Below, piece after piece: positions 41,979 through 50,416 of a DNA stretch of 64,000 nt; the first letter of the stretch is position 1; each line of letters starts with the position of its first letter. The DNA is from Salinibacterium amurskyense (GTDB taxonomy: Bacteria; Actinomycetota; Actinomycetes; Actinomycetales; Microbacteriaceae). The notes beneath the pieces were generated by a model, which had not been told where the DNA came from, did no database searches, and saw only the letters and a list, made by a program, of their open reading frames with translations. Position numbers and translations under genes: made by a program. Location of the stretch: NCBI RefSeq assembly GCF_002797685.1, contig NZ_PGFH01000001.1, positions 1,798,001 through 1,862,000 of the forward strand, given 5' to 3'.

Positions 41979-42467
41979 ATGGGGGTGATAGAACCTACCC
42001 ATTCAAACACGGTCGCGGGCTGGCGTGAGTGGGTCGCCCTACCCGAAATCGGCGTTTCGTGGATTAAAGCCAAACTCGACACGGGTGCGCACAGTTCTGC
42101 CATCCACGCGACGAATGTTGAAGAATTCACCGGCGCCGATGGCAGCGATTGGGTTCGGTTCACGGTCGTGCCATGGCAGAAGTCGGATGCCGACGCTGCG
42201 GTTGTCGAACGCGAGATTCACGATCGTCGTGCCGTGCGCAGCTCTTCTGGTCACAGTGAGGACCGCATCGTGGTTTTGCTGCACGTCGAGCTCTTCGGGC
42301 AGACGGTCACCGCGGAGACCACGCTGACGGATCGCAGCGACATGGGCTTCCGGATGCTCATAGGGCGTGAGGCCCTCGGCCAGGGGTTCTTGATCGACTC
42401 GAGCGCCTCGTTCTTGGGCGGTCGTGCCCCGCGCGCCATTCGTCGCCGCAATCAAGGCCGCGGCTAG
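41979..42467 (+). CDS. RimB-like retropepsin-type protease (ATP-dependent zinc protease family)
   Basis: Protein of 162 aa of the family formerly called ATP-dependent zinc proteases and now seen as retropepsin-like aspartic proteases. The signature is WIKAKLDTGAHSSAIHA (D-T-G-A), and the end has FRMLIGREALGQGFLIDSS. In Pseudomonas the homologue RimB works with RimK on ribosomal protein S6. The divergent arrangement with RimK, 18 bases apart, fits that partnership. The ATG at 41979 is used; a GTG two codons later is possible. Confidence 0.87.
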   Translation: MGVIEPTHSNTVAGWREWVALPEIGVSWIKAKLDTGAHSSAIHATNVEEFTGADGSDWVRFTVVPWQKSDADAAVVEREIHDRRAVRSSSGHSEDRIVVLLHVELFGQTVTAETTLTDRSDMGFRMLIGREALGQGFLIDSSASFLGGRAPRAIRRRNQGRG

Positions 42468-42587
42468 CGGGCATCCGCCTCACGCTGAATGCAATTGCGC
42501 TCAGTCGCGGTCGCGCCACAAACGCCCTCTTCCAGTCAACCATAATGACCTGATTGCGTTCCCAGTCGCTCTCGATATGGTGACGGC

Positions 42588-43721
42588 ATGAGCATCGATA
42601 TCCCCACTCATGAAGACCTTGTAGAACTCTCGCAGCAACGGAATGCGGCAAGCGTTTCCTTGTATGTGTCACCGGGATCCACCGATGGCGGTCCCCCCAT
42701 CGGCCGCGATACTGAGGCTGCACGCCTCGCCCTTCGCTCCTCCGCTACGGAAGCGATTGCCGAACTCGGCGTGCTCGGTGTCGAGAAGGCCGAGTTGGAT
42801 GCGATCGGCCAGGCATTGGCCGCGCTTGATCACGACACCAACTTCTGGTCATCATCCGCTCGCTCCGTGGCGGTCTTCAGTTCGCCTGAAGTCACGCGAG
42901 CGTTTCGTGTGCGCAACGAACTTCCCTCTCATGTCGCCACTGGCGATCGGTTCGACCTCGGCCCGCTGCTCCGCGCCACGACTTTCGGGCACTCGGGCTA
43001 TGTGCTCGCGCTCACTCAGGGCAGCGTGCGGCTATTGGCTCTCAATGCTGACGATTCGAGCGTGGAACTCGCTCTGCCGACCCTTCCCGACGACCTCGGG
43101 CGTTCCCTCGAAACCGCCGACAACGAGGGCAAGGCAGATATGCCCCGAGCCGATGGCGCCCTAGGACCCAAGGTCGAACTTCGACGCTATTGTTCTCGCG
43201 TGCAAGAAGCAGTACTTGATGTCATCGGCGCATCCGGACTGCCGCTCGTGCTCGCCGCATCCTCCGACCTGCAGCCTGCTTACTACGAGGTCTCGACGTA
43301 TCGTGGACTACTTTCCTCTTCGATCGATGCGAACCCCAGCTCACTGTCAATCGACGACTTGGAAGTTCGCGGCCGCGCCCTCCTGGCCGACAGCCACTCG
43401 GCTGAGTTGGAATCGTGGCGCTCGAGTTTCGGCAACAAACAAAGCAACGGTCTAGCGAGCTCTCAGCTGAGTGACGTCGCTCATGCGGCGACCGCTGGCC
43501 TCGTTGACACCCTGTTGTTCGACCTCACTTCAGTCGACGAAGGCACTATCGACGAGTATGGCAACACCACGTTCGCGAACGAACCAGGCCCCAGCACCTA
43601 TGGCCTAGTCGACGAGATCGCGGCGCGAGTCTTGCGTACGGGTGGCACGGTAAAGGCGGTCCGCAGCGACGACCTTCCGGATGACTCCCCCGTTGCCGCC
43701 ACGTTCCGCGGGCCGCTCTAG
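42588..43721 (+). CDS. Bacterial archaeo-eukaryotic release factor-like (baeRF) protein
   Basis: Protein of 377 aa matching the baeRF group, bacterial relatives of eRF1/Vms1 (SVSLYVSPGSTDGGPPIGRD near the N-terminus, a middle region with FGHSGYVLALTQGSVRLLAL, and a C-terminal part with HAATAGLVDTLLFDLTSVDE, then VDEIAARVLRTGGTVKAVRS). Members are thought to act on stalled ribosomes or as nucleases, without firm proof in most subfamilies. TTGCGT, 16 bases, TATGGT (42576-42581) ends six bases before the ATG, which indicates leaderless transcription. Confidence 0.78.
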   Translation: MSIDIPTHEDLVELSQQRNAASVSLYVSPGSTDGGPPIGRDTEAARLALRSSATEAIAELGVLGVEKAELDAIGQALAALDHDTNFWSSSARSVAVFSSPEVTRAFRVRNELPSHVATGDRFDLGPLLRATTFGHSGYVLALTQGSVRLLALNADDSSVELALPTLPDDLGRSLETADNEGKADMPRADGALGPKVELRRYCSRVQEAVLDVIGASGLPLVLAASSDLQPAYYEVSTYRGLLSSSIDANPSSLSIDDLEVRGRALLADSHSAELESWRSSFGNKQSNGLASSQLSDVAHAATAGLVDTLLFDLTSVDEGTIDEYGNTTFANEPGPSTYGLVDEIAARVLRTGGTVKAVRSDDLPDDSPVAATFRGPL

Positions 43722-43786
43722 GCCGACACTGCACGAACCGGCAGCCGCCCGAGCGGTGGGTTGCTGCGCCTAGTCAACGGCGGCAG

Positions 43787-44311
43787 TTACCAACCCATCG
43801 TTCCGGGCGCACCTTTAAACGGGCCAACGAGGTTCTTGGTGATCCAGCCACCATAAAAATCGCCAGCTTGCGAGGTGACGAGCTCGCCATCGATCTCGCA
43901 CGAATCCATCTGGCCCGGGTACAGCGCCACCCGCGTTGCCAGCTCTTCGAAGCGGCGCGTGGGCTCGGGGTAGATCCAGCCTGCGCGCTCGGCCACGACT
44001 CCCCCGGCTACCACATCAAAGTAGTGGGCCTCTCCCTTGAATTCGCAGAAGCTTGTTCCCTGAAGCGGCACGAGCACGCCCTCAGGGAAGGCCGCGATCG
44101 GAACGTAATAGACCGGCGGATGACTCGTCTCGAGCACTCGGACGGCATCCGTAGTGTCGACGATCACCGTGCCGCCCAGCCGCACCACAACGCGCTGAGG
44201 CATGTGCTCCACGCGCGGAGGTCGCGGATAGTCCCACACCGATTCTTGCCCGGCCTTCGGCTTTACGGGCTTGGGGCGCGGTAGGGGGCGGGGGTAGCCG
44301 GCGGGAGTCAT
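43787..44311 (-). CDS. DUF427-domain protein
   Basis: Protein of 174 aa. A Pro/Arg-rich N-terminal segment (PRPLPRPKPVKPK) precedes a DUF427 domain: VVVRLGGTVIVDTTDAVRVL, PVYYVPIAAFPEGVLVP, GTSFCEFKGEAHYFDVV, and AERAGWIYPEPTRRFEEL. The family is widespread in Actinobacteria and fungi and has no proven function. The ATG at 44311 was preferred because upstream sequence in the frame is basic and non-conserved in appearance. It is convergent with the baeRF gene. Confidence 0.87.
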   Translation of the reverse strand: MTPAGYPRPLPRPKPVKPKAGQESVWDYPRPPRVEHMPQRVVVRLGGTVIVDTTDAVRVLETSHPPVYYVPIAAFPEGVLVPLQGTSFCEFKGEAHYFDVVAGGVVAERAGWIYPEPTRRFEELATRVALYPGQMDSCEIDGELVTSQAGDFYGGWITKNLVGPFKGAPGTMGW

Positions 44312-44360
44312 GGCTCCATCCTGCAACCCTGCGCTGGGATGCTCCTGCACGCGACTGCTG

Positions 44361-45119
44361 CTAGAGCGTTGCGCTTTCAGTCTCCGCTGGAACGCGAGCC
44401 GTTCGATGAGTATCGATCGCAATCACCGAGCCTACGACGACGAGGGAGAGCGCCATCGAAGCAAGCACATCACTAGTCCAGTGATATCCCAAGTACAGGC
44501 GACTGAGCGCCGTTCCTATGACGAATACCACTGCGACCACGTAAGCGAGAGCGGCGATCCATGGAGCACGGCGGCGGGAGAAGACCAGGAAGGTCAGGAT
44601 TAGAAAGAAGTCTGCAACGCCCAGAACATGGCCGGAGGGAAATGAAAACGTCATGTCCGGTCCGTAGAGCATGAGATCGACCGGCGGGCGATCACGTTGC
44701 ACCACCCGAGTAATGATCTGCACGATGATGACGCCAGATAGTGTGCCCGCAGCAAGCACGAACGGACGCCACGAATGCTCAGCACGGATGCCCCAAGTAA
44801 GCGTGACCACGAGCACGATTATGGGGAGCGCGATCGGCCCAAAAACTTCGGTGAAGACCACCATGAGCACAGTGAGGCTTTCGGTCTGCTGTGACTTGAG
44901 CCACGCTTGAACCGCGGTATCCATAGGCTCGAGAACCGAGGGCTGCAGTACTGCCCACCACAGAAAACCGAGCGCTAGGGCCCCTGTCGCGACCATGACG
45001 GCAGCGAGGACTAATAACCGCTTCTTAGCGTCAACGGTGAGGACACGTTTTTCCGTGAATAAGCGCGCGTGCAAGCGCTCTCGCCGAGAATGACCTACGG
45101 CTGAAGTGCGATCGTTCAT
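44361..45119 (-). CDS. PAP2-family phosphatase
   Basis: Membrane phosphatase of 252 aa with about six helices. The three PAP2 motifs are present: VQRDRPP, FPSGH and SRLYLGYHWTSD. Members dephosphorylate phosphatidate, undecaprenyl diphosphate or similar lipids at the outer membrane face. A second PAP2 protein and a diacylglycerol kinase are encoded within 3 kb. The start at 45119 is supported by GGAG only at very short spacing, so it is provisional. Confidence 0.9.
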   Translation of the reverse strand: MNDRTSAVGHSRRERLHARLFTEKRVLTVDAKKRLLVLAAVMVATGALALGFLWWAVLQPSVLEPMDTAVQAWLKSQQTESLTVLMVVFTEVFGPIALPIIVLVVTLTWGIRAEHSWRPFVLAAGTLSGVIIVQIITRVVQRDRPPVDLMLYGPDMTFSFPSGHVLGVADFFLILTFLVFSRRRAPWIAALAYVVAVVFVIGTALSRLYLGYHWTSDVLASMALSLVVVGSVIAIDTHRTARVPAETESATL

Positions 45120-45191
45120 GCTCCGGCTTTCGAGTTTGTCGTGGGCATAGGAGATGGTAACCCGAGAGATGACTCGCATACACTGTCCGTC

Positions 45192-46001
45192 ATGAATCAT
45201 GCTTCCGCATCGAGCGCAGCCCGCAGCGCCCAGAACAGCACGGCACTTCGCATTCTGGCTCGTCTGGGGTTTGCTGTGAACGGTCTCGTTCACATTCTGA
45301 TTGGCTCCTTAGCGATCGGCATCGCTATAGATGGCGGCGGCACTGACGCGGATCAGTCGGGAGCATTCCGCCAGCTTGCGTCGACGCCGGGCGGCGTATT
45401 TCTCTTGTGGTCCGTCGTCATTGGGATGTTTGCGCTCGGTCTCTGGCTACTCATTTCAGCGTTCCTGATGAAGGGCGGCGATTCGAAACGTCGGTGGGCT
45501 CGACGCGCCGCGGAGGCAGCAAAGGGGCTCACCTATTTAGCGTTGGGCTCAAGCGCGATTCCGTTCGCGCTGGGCGGCTCTAGCGATTCGTCGAGCAGCA
45601 CGAGCAGCCTCAGCGCGAAGTTGATGGAGAATCCTGTCGGCTTGGTCGTGCTTGGCATTGCAGGCGTGGCTGTTGTCGGTGTTGGCGCGTACTTCATCTA
45701 CAAAGGCGTCACAAAGAAATTCACGGAAGTCATCTCGCTGCCGCGCGAGCCACTGCGAAAAACAGTCTTAGGGCTGGGCATCTCGGGGTACGTGGCCAAG
45801 GGCATCGCTATCGGCATAGCGGGAGTGCTCGTGGTGGCGGCAGCCATCACCCACGACCCCAGCAAATCGTCCGGCCTGGATGGCGCGTTGACGAGCCTCA
45901 TCGGGTTGCCGTTCGGCGTCGCACTGCTGATCGTGATCGCCATCGGTCTTATGGGGTATGGCGTCTACTGCTTTGTTCGTGCTCGTTTCGCACGCTTGTA
46001 G
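45192..46001 (+). CDS. DUF1206 membrane protein
   Basis: Membrane protein of 269 aa with six helices in three two-helix repeats, each containing a small-residue-rich stretch (FAVNGLVHILIGSLAIGIAI, AAKGLTYLALGSSAIPFALG, VAKGIAIGIAGVLVVAAAIT), the plan of DUF1206. TACACT (45179-45184) ends seven bases before the ATG, so it is probably leaderless. It sits between two PAP2 genes. Function unknown; actinobacterial members are often near envelope genes. Confidence 0.87.
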   Translation: MNHASASSAARSAQNSTALRILARLGFAVNGLVHILIGSLAIGIAIDGGGTDADQSGAFRQLASTPGGVFLLWSVVIGMFALGLWLLISAFLMKGGDSKRRWARRAAEAAKGLTYLALGSSAIPFALGGSSDSSSSTSSLSAKLMENPVGLVVLGIAGVAVVGVGAYFIYKGVTKKFTEVISLPREPLRKTVLGLGISGYVAKGIAIGIAGVLVVAAAITHDPSKSSGLDGALTSLIGLPFGVALLIVIAIGLMGYGVYCFVRARFARL

Positions 46002-46002
46002 A

Positions 46003-46680
46003 TCAGACCTGACTGCTGCGGATCCGGCGTTCGCCGTCGATTTTTGCCGCCAACGGAGCCGCGACCACGACAGCTATCCCGACTCCGAGTAAGAGTGCAC
46101 CAACGGTGTCCGTGAGCCAGTGCGCACCGAGGTAAGTGCGGCTGAGCATCATGATGATCGTGTAAAGCGTTCCCGCAACCCACACCCACACGCGGGGAAA
46201 CAGAATTGCCAAGCTAAACGCCATCACCGCGGCATTCCCGACGTGACCTGAGGGGAACGATCCGAAATCAACGGTGACCAAGATAGTGTCGGGGCGCGTC
46301 CGCGCGAAGAGGTGTTTGAGCAATTGCACGGCCCCGCCGGTGAGCACCGTCGCGAGTGTGAAATAGAGGGCGCCCCACGGCCGTCTTCTCAGCAGCAGCA
46401 AAATGATGATTGCACCGGGGACAACGAAACTCGCAACTATGCCCGCTCCCAGAAAATTCATTGCGAGCGACACTGATTGCAGAACCGGGTTGGAGTTCTC
46501 GGTGAGCAGCGTCATCCACCACGAATCGATGCCGAGTGGGTTGCCATTTTCTCGAAGAACGATGAGTGCTCCCAGAGCGACAGCCAAACCGAGTGCGACA
46601 CAGCCACTCACGAGCGGCCAATGACGCCGAACGCGGTGGGCACTTTCGACCGCTGCAACTTCGGGATGTGAGTTCACCAT
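46003..46680 (-). CDS. PAP2-family phosphatase
   Basis: Second PAP2 lipid phosphatase, 225 aa, with helices spaced as in the family and motifs KHLFARTRPD, FPSGHVGNAA and SRTYLGAHWLTD. It is distinct from the one at 44361-45119, so the pair are not recent duplicates. TAGCAT ends six bases before the ATG with no Shine-Dalgarno sequence. It faces the diacylglycerol kinase gene across a 181-base divergent region. Confidence 0.9.
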   Translation of the reverse strand: MVNSHPEVAAVESAHRVRRHWPLVSGCVALGLAVALGALIVLRENGNPLGIDSWWMTLLTENSNPVLQSVSLAMNFLGAGIVASFVVPGAIIILLLLRRRPWGALYFTLATVLTGGAVQLLKHLFARTRPDTILVTVDFGSFPSGHVGNAAVMAFSLAILFPRVWVWVAGTLYTIIMMLSRTYLGAHWLTDTVGALLLGVGIAVVVAAPLAAKIDGERRIRSSQV

Positions 46681-46861
46681 GGCGTAATGCTAAAACTTTG
46701 ATCGGCGGGTTGCATACCTTCTCAGAACTCCATCGCTTGGGAACGACTAGAGTCATCTCACTGTCGGCTCCGGCCGCCACAACGACAGCATTCCGCTGTT
46801 CGACCGTCGCGAAGCGACGCCGCCAAAAATGCGAACTGCATGGCTTACTTGAGGGAGACCG

Positions 46862-47866
46862 ATGACCGAGAAGTCCACCAGCGATAGCTCGTCGCCGCGA
46901 GCTGTGGCCGTTGTCTACAACCCCATCAAGGTCGATCTCGACGCGATCAAGGCAGCCGTGGCAGCTCTCGAGAGCGAGACCGGTTCACAGCCGACAACCT
47001 TCCACGCCACCAGCAAGGAAGACCCTGGTGTCGGTGCCACGAAAGAGGCTCTGGATGCTGGCGCCGACGTCGTGATCGTCGCAGGCGGTGATGGCACAGT
47101 GCGAGCCGTCGCCGAAGCTCTGCACGACAGTGACGCCGCTCTCGCGTTGATGCCCTCAGGCACAGGAAACCTGTTCGCCCGCAACTTGGGGCTTCCGCTC
47201 GACGATGTGGAAGGTGCGGTGCGAACCGCATTCACCGGAGTCGATCGGTCGGTCGACATCGGCCTCATTGACATCCGTGACGAGAACGAGAAGCTCTCTC
47301 GGCATGCCTTTGTGGTGATGGCTGGGCTCGGCCTCGACGCCAAGATGCTCGCCAACACCGACGACGATCTCAAAGCGAAAATTGGTTGGTTGGCGTACGT
47401 GAGCGCAACTGTAAAAGCCGTCGCAGACGACAGCGAGTTGCGTTTGAAGTATCGTCTCGACTCCCGGCGTTCACGATCGGCTCGAGCCCACACCGTCATT
47501 GTCGGCAATTGCGGATCGTTGACTGCCAATGTGCTGCTGCTGCCCGATGCCGCTCCCGACGACGGATTCCTTGATGTTGCGGTCATGCGGCCACAGGGCC
47601 TCATCGGCTGGGTGCAAATTCTCGTGAAAGTGCTGTGGGAGAACGGGGTACTTCGTCGCATCAAGGGCGGCCATCACTTGACGACCAAAGACGTTCGGGC
47701 GCTCAGCTATGTCAAGGCACAACAATTGACAGTTCGCCTCGACAAGCCAGAAGAGATCGAGCTCGACGGCGATGAGTTCGGCAAAGCAATCGCATTCACA
47801 ACCAAAATCAAGGCTGGCGGCCTCACCGTGCGGGTTCCACAGGAAGCAAATGCGCCCCTGAGCTAG
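46862..47866 (+). CDS. Diacylglycerol/lipid kinase family protein
   Basis: Lipid kinase of 334 aa of the DagK/YegS group. It has AVVYNPIKVDLDAI, the nucleotide motif VIVAGGDGTVRAV, ALMPSGTGNLFARNLGLPLD and MRPQGLIGWV. It phosphorylates diacylglycerol or related lipids in the cytoplasm, the reverse of a phosphatidate phosphatase. GGGAG precedes the ATG. Its stop codon overlaps the stop of the convergent FUSC gene within a shared CTAG. Confidence 0.92.
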   Translation: MTEKSTSDSSSPRAVAVVYNPIKVDLDAIKAAVAALESETGSQPTTFHATSKEDPGVGATKEALDAGADVVIVAGGDGTVRAVAEALHDSDAALALMPSGTGNLFARNLGLPLDDVEGAVRTAFTGVDRSVDIGLIDIRDENEKLSRHAFVVMAGLGLDAKMLANTDDDLKAKIGWLAYVSATVKAVADDSELRLKYRLDSRRSRSARAHTVIVGNCGSLTANVLLLPDAAPDDGFLDVAVMRPQGLIGWVQILVKVLWENGVLRRIKGGHHLTTKDVRALSYVKAQQLTVRLDKPEEIELDGDEFGKAIAFTTKIKAGGLTVRVPQEANAPLS

Positions 47867-49047
47867 TCGTCGGCCTGCTCAACCTCCGCTGCCTCCGCCT
47901 CCTCCGCCGCCTCTTCAGCCTGCTCAAGGCGCGCGTTGAGGGCCGCGAGAATCCTGGCGATGTCCATTGAAATCGCGGCCGAGGCACCCATGCTCGTCGC
48001 GTTCGCGTCGGCCTTGCGGGCGTCCAATTCGGCGGTTAGCGCAGCAAGAGCGTCGGTGGCTAGGGCGTGCGCTTCTTCACGATTTTCGAGCGAGTCCCAA
48101 TCGCGCAGGGCGTCTGCCACCGCAGCAAGCGCAGTACTCAACGCCGGGCGCAGTTCGGGGCGCAGCTGAACTTTGATCGGAGTTCCCCACACGGCGCCGG
48201 TGAGTACATCCGTGATGTCCCGCACATGGAAGGTGACGTTTTCGAGAGCGGCGAGGTCTTCGTAGTCCGCTTTGAGGTCACGCCGGTATCGGCGCGCACG
48301 CGGGTTCGCTTTGCGGCTCTCGTCCGCCAGCAGCACAGCCGCCCGCACCTCTCCGGAAACTGCGACAAGCGAGTCCTTGCCGGATGCCCAACCGTCCCGT
48401 TCGGGCGGCCAACTCTCGGCAAGGGCCTCGGCAATCTCCGAGAGGTGGTCAGAGAGAACCGCGCGAAAGTTTGAGAGCTGCTGATCGACAGCGTTGTGGG
48501 TGAGCGCGGGGAAGATGAGGAAGTTCACGAGCAAGCCGACAACGATTCCGAGTGTCGCTTGCTCGAGATATCCCAGCGAATAGTCGTCGGCATCCGGCCC
48601 ACCAATGATGAGCACGAAGAGCACGGTGACGGGGATGTATTCGCGGTTCGCTCCGAACCAGCCGGTGGCGGCGATCAGTGCGCCGGCACCGACTGCGAGG
48701 GACATCGTGAGAACGCTCGGCGAGCTGAAAATAATGACAGCCCCGGCCAGCAGGATTGCGACGGTGAGGCTGCCGAGCGTCTGGGCAGCGTTCTTCATCG
48801 ATCCCATAAGCGTCGGATACATCGCAACAATGGCACCGAGGGGAGCGTAATAGGGATAGTTGTCGGCCACGCCAGGCAGGTAGGGCGCAATGGTCCAAGC
48901 GATGGCGACCGCAACGCCCGTTTTCGCGGCCTGCAGCATGCGCGTGCGGGTGATGTCTGACCGCATCCGTCCGGCCGTCTTAGTCACGGGTTGCAGCTTT
49001 GCTTTCACCGGCAGCAGTCGGTCGTCATCGAGCCTGAGGCGTTTCAC
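47863..49047 (-). CDS. FUSC-family (aromatic acid exporter-like) membrane protein
   Basis: Protein of 394 aa with six N-terminal helices (AVAIAWTIAPYLPG, YYAPLGAIVAMYPTLMGSMK, AGALIAATGWFG) and a long cytoplasmic helical domain ending in a coiled, acidic Glu/Ala-rich tail (EQAEEAAEEAEAAE). It fits the FUSC/ArAE family of exporters for aromatic acids and similar compounds. The GTG start at 49047 overlaps the stop of the response regulator gene (GTGA), which ties the two together. An ATG further in (MRSDITRT) is an alternative. Confidence 0.87.
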   Translation of the reverse strand: MKRLRLDDDRLLPVKAKLQPVTKTAGRMRSDITRTRMLQAAKTGVAVAIAWTIAPYLPGVADNYPYYAPLGAIVAMYPTLMGSMKNAAQTLGSLTVAILLAGAVIIFSSPSVLTMSLAVGAGALIAATGWFGANREYIPVTVLFVLIIGGPDADDYSLGYLEQATLGIVVGLLVNFLIFPALTHNAVDQQLSNFRAVLSDHLSEIAEALAESWPPERDGWASGKDSLVAVSGEVRAAVLLADESRKANPRARRYRRDLKADYEDLAALENVTFHVRDITDVLTGAVWGTPIKVQLRPELRPALSTALAAVADALRDWDSLENREEAHALATDALAALTAELDARKADANATSMGASAAISMDIARILAALNARLEQAEEAAEEAEAAEVEQADD

Positions 49048-49724
49048 ACGTTCACCGCAACGTCCGCTGTTCCGGGGGTGGGTTCCGGATGCTCGATGCG
49101 CACACGATCGGGGCGAAAGCCGTGCTCGATCCCCCACAGCACCGCGTTGGTGCGACTCGTGGCACCGATCGTGCGATAGCAGCTACGAATGTAGGTCTTG
49201 ATCGAGTTGATCGACAGGTGAGTGCGTTCAGCAATTTCGATGTTGGAGAGGCCCTGCGTGATCAGCGCGAGCACTTCTGCTTCGCGTTCGGTGAGGCCCT
49301 CTTCGCGCCCAGGCCAGTCGCCGGCCATGACACTGGGAATGGTTGGCCCGCCAATGTGTACTCGCTCTCCGCCCGCATTGATCTCTTCGAGAGCGGTAAC
49401 GAGCTTCGCTGCGGGCAGGCCTTTAGAAATATAACCCGCAGCGCCATTAGCGAGAACCGCTGCGATATGCACGGGATCGAGGTTCCACGAATACACAACT
49501 ACAGCACTAACGGCAGGATTCGTCGCGAGCTGGCGCACCACAGCACGGTCGCCTTGCGTGCCCGCAAAGGTGTCATAGAGCGCGATCGCGACGCGCTCGT
49601 CGACCTGCTTGTTGAGGTCGAGTTCGACCACCCGGATGCGGTTGGTATAGGAACGCAGCATGCCGACGACGCCACGCGCCACCACCTCGTAGTCGTTGAC
49701 GAGAGCAACGTTCAGAACAGTCAT
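49044..49724 (-). CDS. LuxR/NarL-type response regulator
   Basis: Response regulator of 226 aa. The receiver-like domain (VALVNDYEVVARGVVGML) keeps a possible phosphoacceptor in IALYDTFAG but is degenerate. The C-terminal LuxR helix-turn-helix is LTEREAEVLALITQGLSNIE, then RTHLSINSIKTYIRSCYR. No histidine kinase is encoded nearby, so it is an orphan. TATCGT ends six bases before the ATG, which suggests a leaderless mRNA. It is translationally coupled to the FUSC exporter gene. Confidence 0.9.
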   Translation of the reverse strand: MTVLNVALVNDYEVVARGVVGMLRSYTNRIRVVELDLNKQVDERVAIALYDTFAGTQGDRAVVRQLATNPAVSAVVVYSWNLDPVHIAAVLANGAAGYISKGLPAAKLVTALEEINAGGERVHIGGPTIPSVMAGDWPGREEGLTEREAEVLALITQGLSNIEIAERTHLSINSIKTYIRSCYRTIGATSRTNAVLWGIEHGFRPDRVRIEHPEPTPGTADVAVNV

Positions 49725-49815
49725 GTCTCAACGATAGGTCTCGCCGCCTGAGCGTGGGGAAAGTTCACCCCTAAGGGTGAAGTCGTGCAGGTACCGCCCA
49801 GAATATTCTCAGCTT

Positions 49816-49859
49816 GTGGCGTGCCCGCCGCTCTACGCCAGCGCTGGCAGGCACGCCAC
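49816..49859. other. Long inverted repeat upstream of csbD-like gene
   Basis: GTGGCGTGCC (49816-49825) pairs with GGCACGCCAC (49850-49859), with the palindrome GCCAGCGCTGGC (49838-49849) inside. A second inverted repeat, TTCACCC/GGGTGAA, lies at 49764-49781. Either could be a terminator, an operator or a 5' UTR structure of the CsbD gene. I cannot tell which. Confidence 0.5.
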
Positions 49860-49895
49860 GCCAACCCCCACTCCCCCACATGATTAGGAACTCTT

Positions 49896-50069
49896 ATGAG
49901 CGCATCAGACAAGTTTGAGAACGCTGCCGAGGATCTCGCTGGCAAGGCAAAAGAGGCCACCGGAAAGGTCACCGACAACGAAGAGCTCGAAGCCGAAGGC
50001 CGTGCCGATCAGGCCAAGGCTGACCTGAAGAAGGCCGGCGAAAACGTTAAAGACGCCGTTTCGGAATAG
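49896..50069 (+). CDS. CsbD-family stress protein, 57 aa
   Basis: Small acidic-basic helical protein reading MSASDKFENAAEDLAGKAKE, then ATGKVTDNEELEAEGRADQA and KADLKKAGENVKDAV. This is the CsbD pattern (KFENAAEDLAGKAKEATG, EAEGRADQAKADLKKA). CsbD proteins are general stress proteins under sigma-B in Bacillus; the molecular role is unknown. TTAGGAA precedes the ATG. It is followed by a small membrane-protein gene. Confidence 0.93.
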   Translation: MSASDKFENAAEDLAGKAKEATGKVTDNEELEAEGRADQAKADLKKAGENVKDAVSE

Positions 50070-50120
50070 CCCTTCCGCACGTCTCACACTCCCCCTCTAG
50101 CTTTTCCCGAAAGGTACATC

Positions 50121-50282
50121 ATGAACACTCTTCTTATCGTCGTGGCAATTATCGCCGTCGCACTGCTCCTCACCGGCGGACTCGTGCAGTCGCTCAACTT
50201 CCTCCTTTGGGTTGGAATTGTGCTGGCTGTCATCGCCGTCATCGTCTTCCTCGCTCGCAAGCTCACCGGTGGTCGGGTCTAA
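50121..50282 (+). CDS. Small hydrophobic membrane protein, 53 aa
   Basis: Two membrane helices (MNTLLIVVAIIAVALLL and FLLWVGIVLAVIAVIVFLAR) joined by a short loop. GAAAGGT lies upstream of the ATG. Its place after csbD suggests a stress-related operon. Small proteins of this kind are frequent next to CsbD, but no function is known. Confidence 0.75.
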   Translation: MNTLLIVVAIIAVALLLTGGLVQSLNFLLWVGIVLAVIAVIVFLARKLTGGRV

Positions 50283-50350
50283 CACCAACAGTCTGCAGAG
50301 CTAGCTGAAGCGGTTCATCAGCCCTCCCCCCAGAGAACGATGAACTGAAC

Positions 50351-50384
50351 GAGGTGCGCGCAACCCCCTGGTTGCGCGCACCTC
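50351..50384 (+). terminator. Strong terminator of the csbD operon
   Basis: GAGGTGCGCGCAACC (50351-50365) and GGTTGCGCGCACCTC (50370-50384) form a perfect 15-bp stem with a CCCT loop, followed by TCTGTT. Confidence 0.88.
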
Positions 50385-50416
50385 TCTGTTATCCACGCAC
50401 GAACCGAGGATCCCGA

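Noticed and set aside
43741-43767. Possible terminator between the baeRF and DUF427 genes
   Set aside because: Only a 5-bp outer stem pairs well; too weak to call.
46805-46819. CGTCGC-GAA-GCGACG hairpin before the lipid kinase gene
   Set aside because: Short, without a T-tract, and expected by chance at this GC content.
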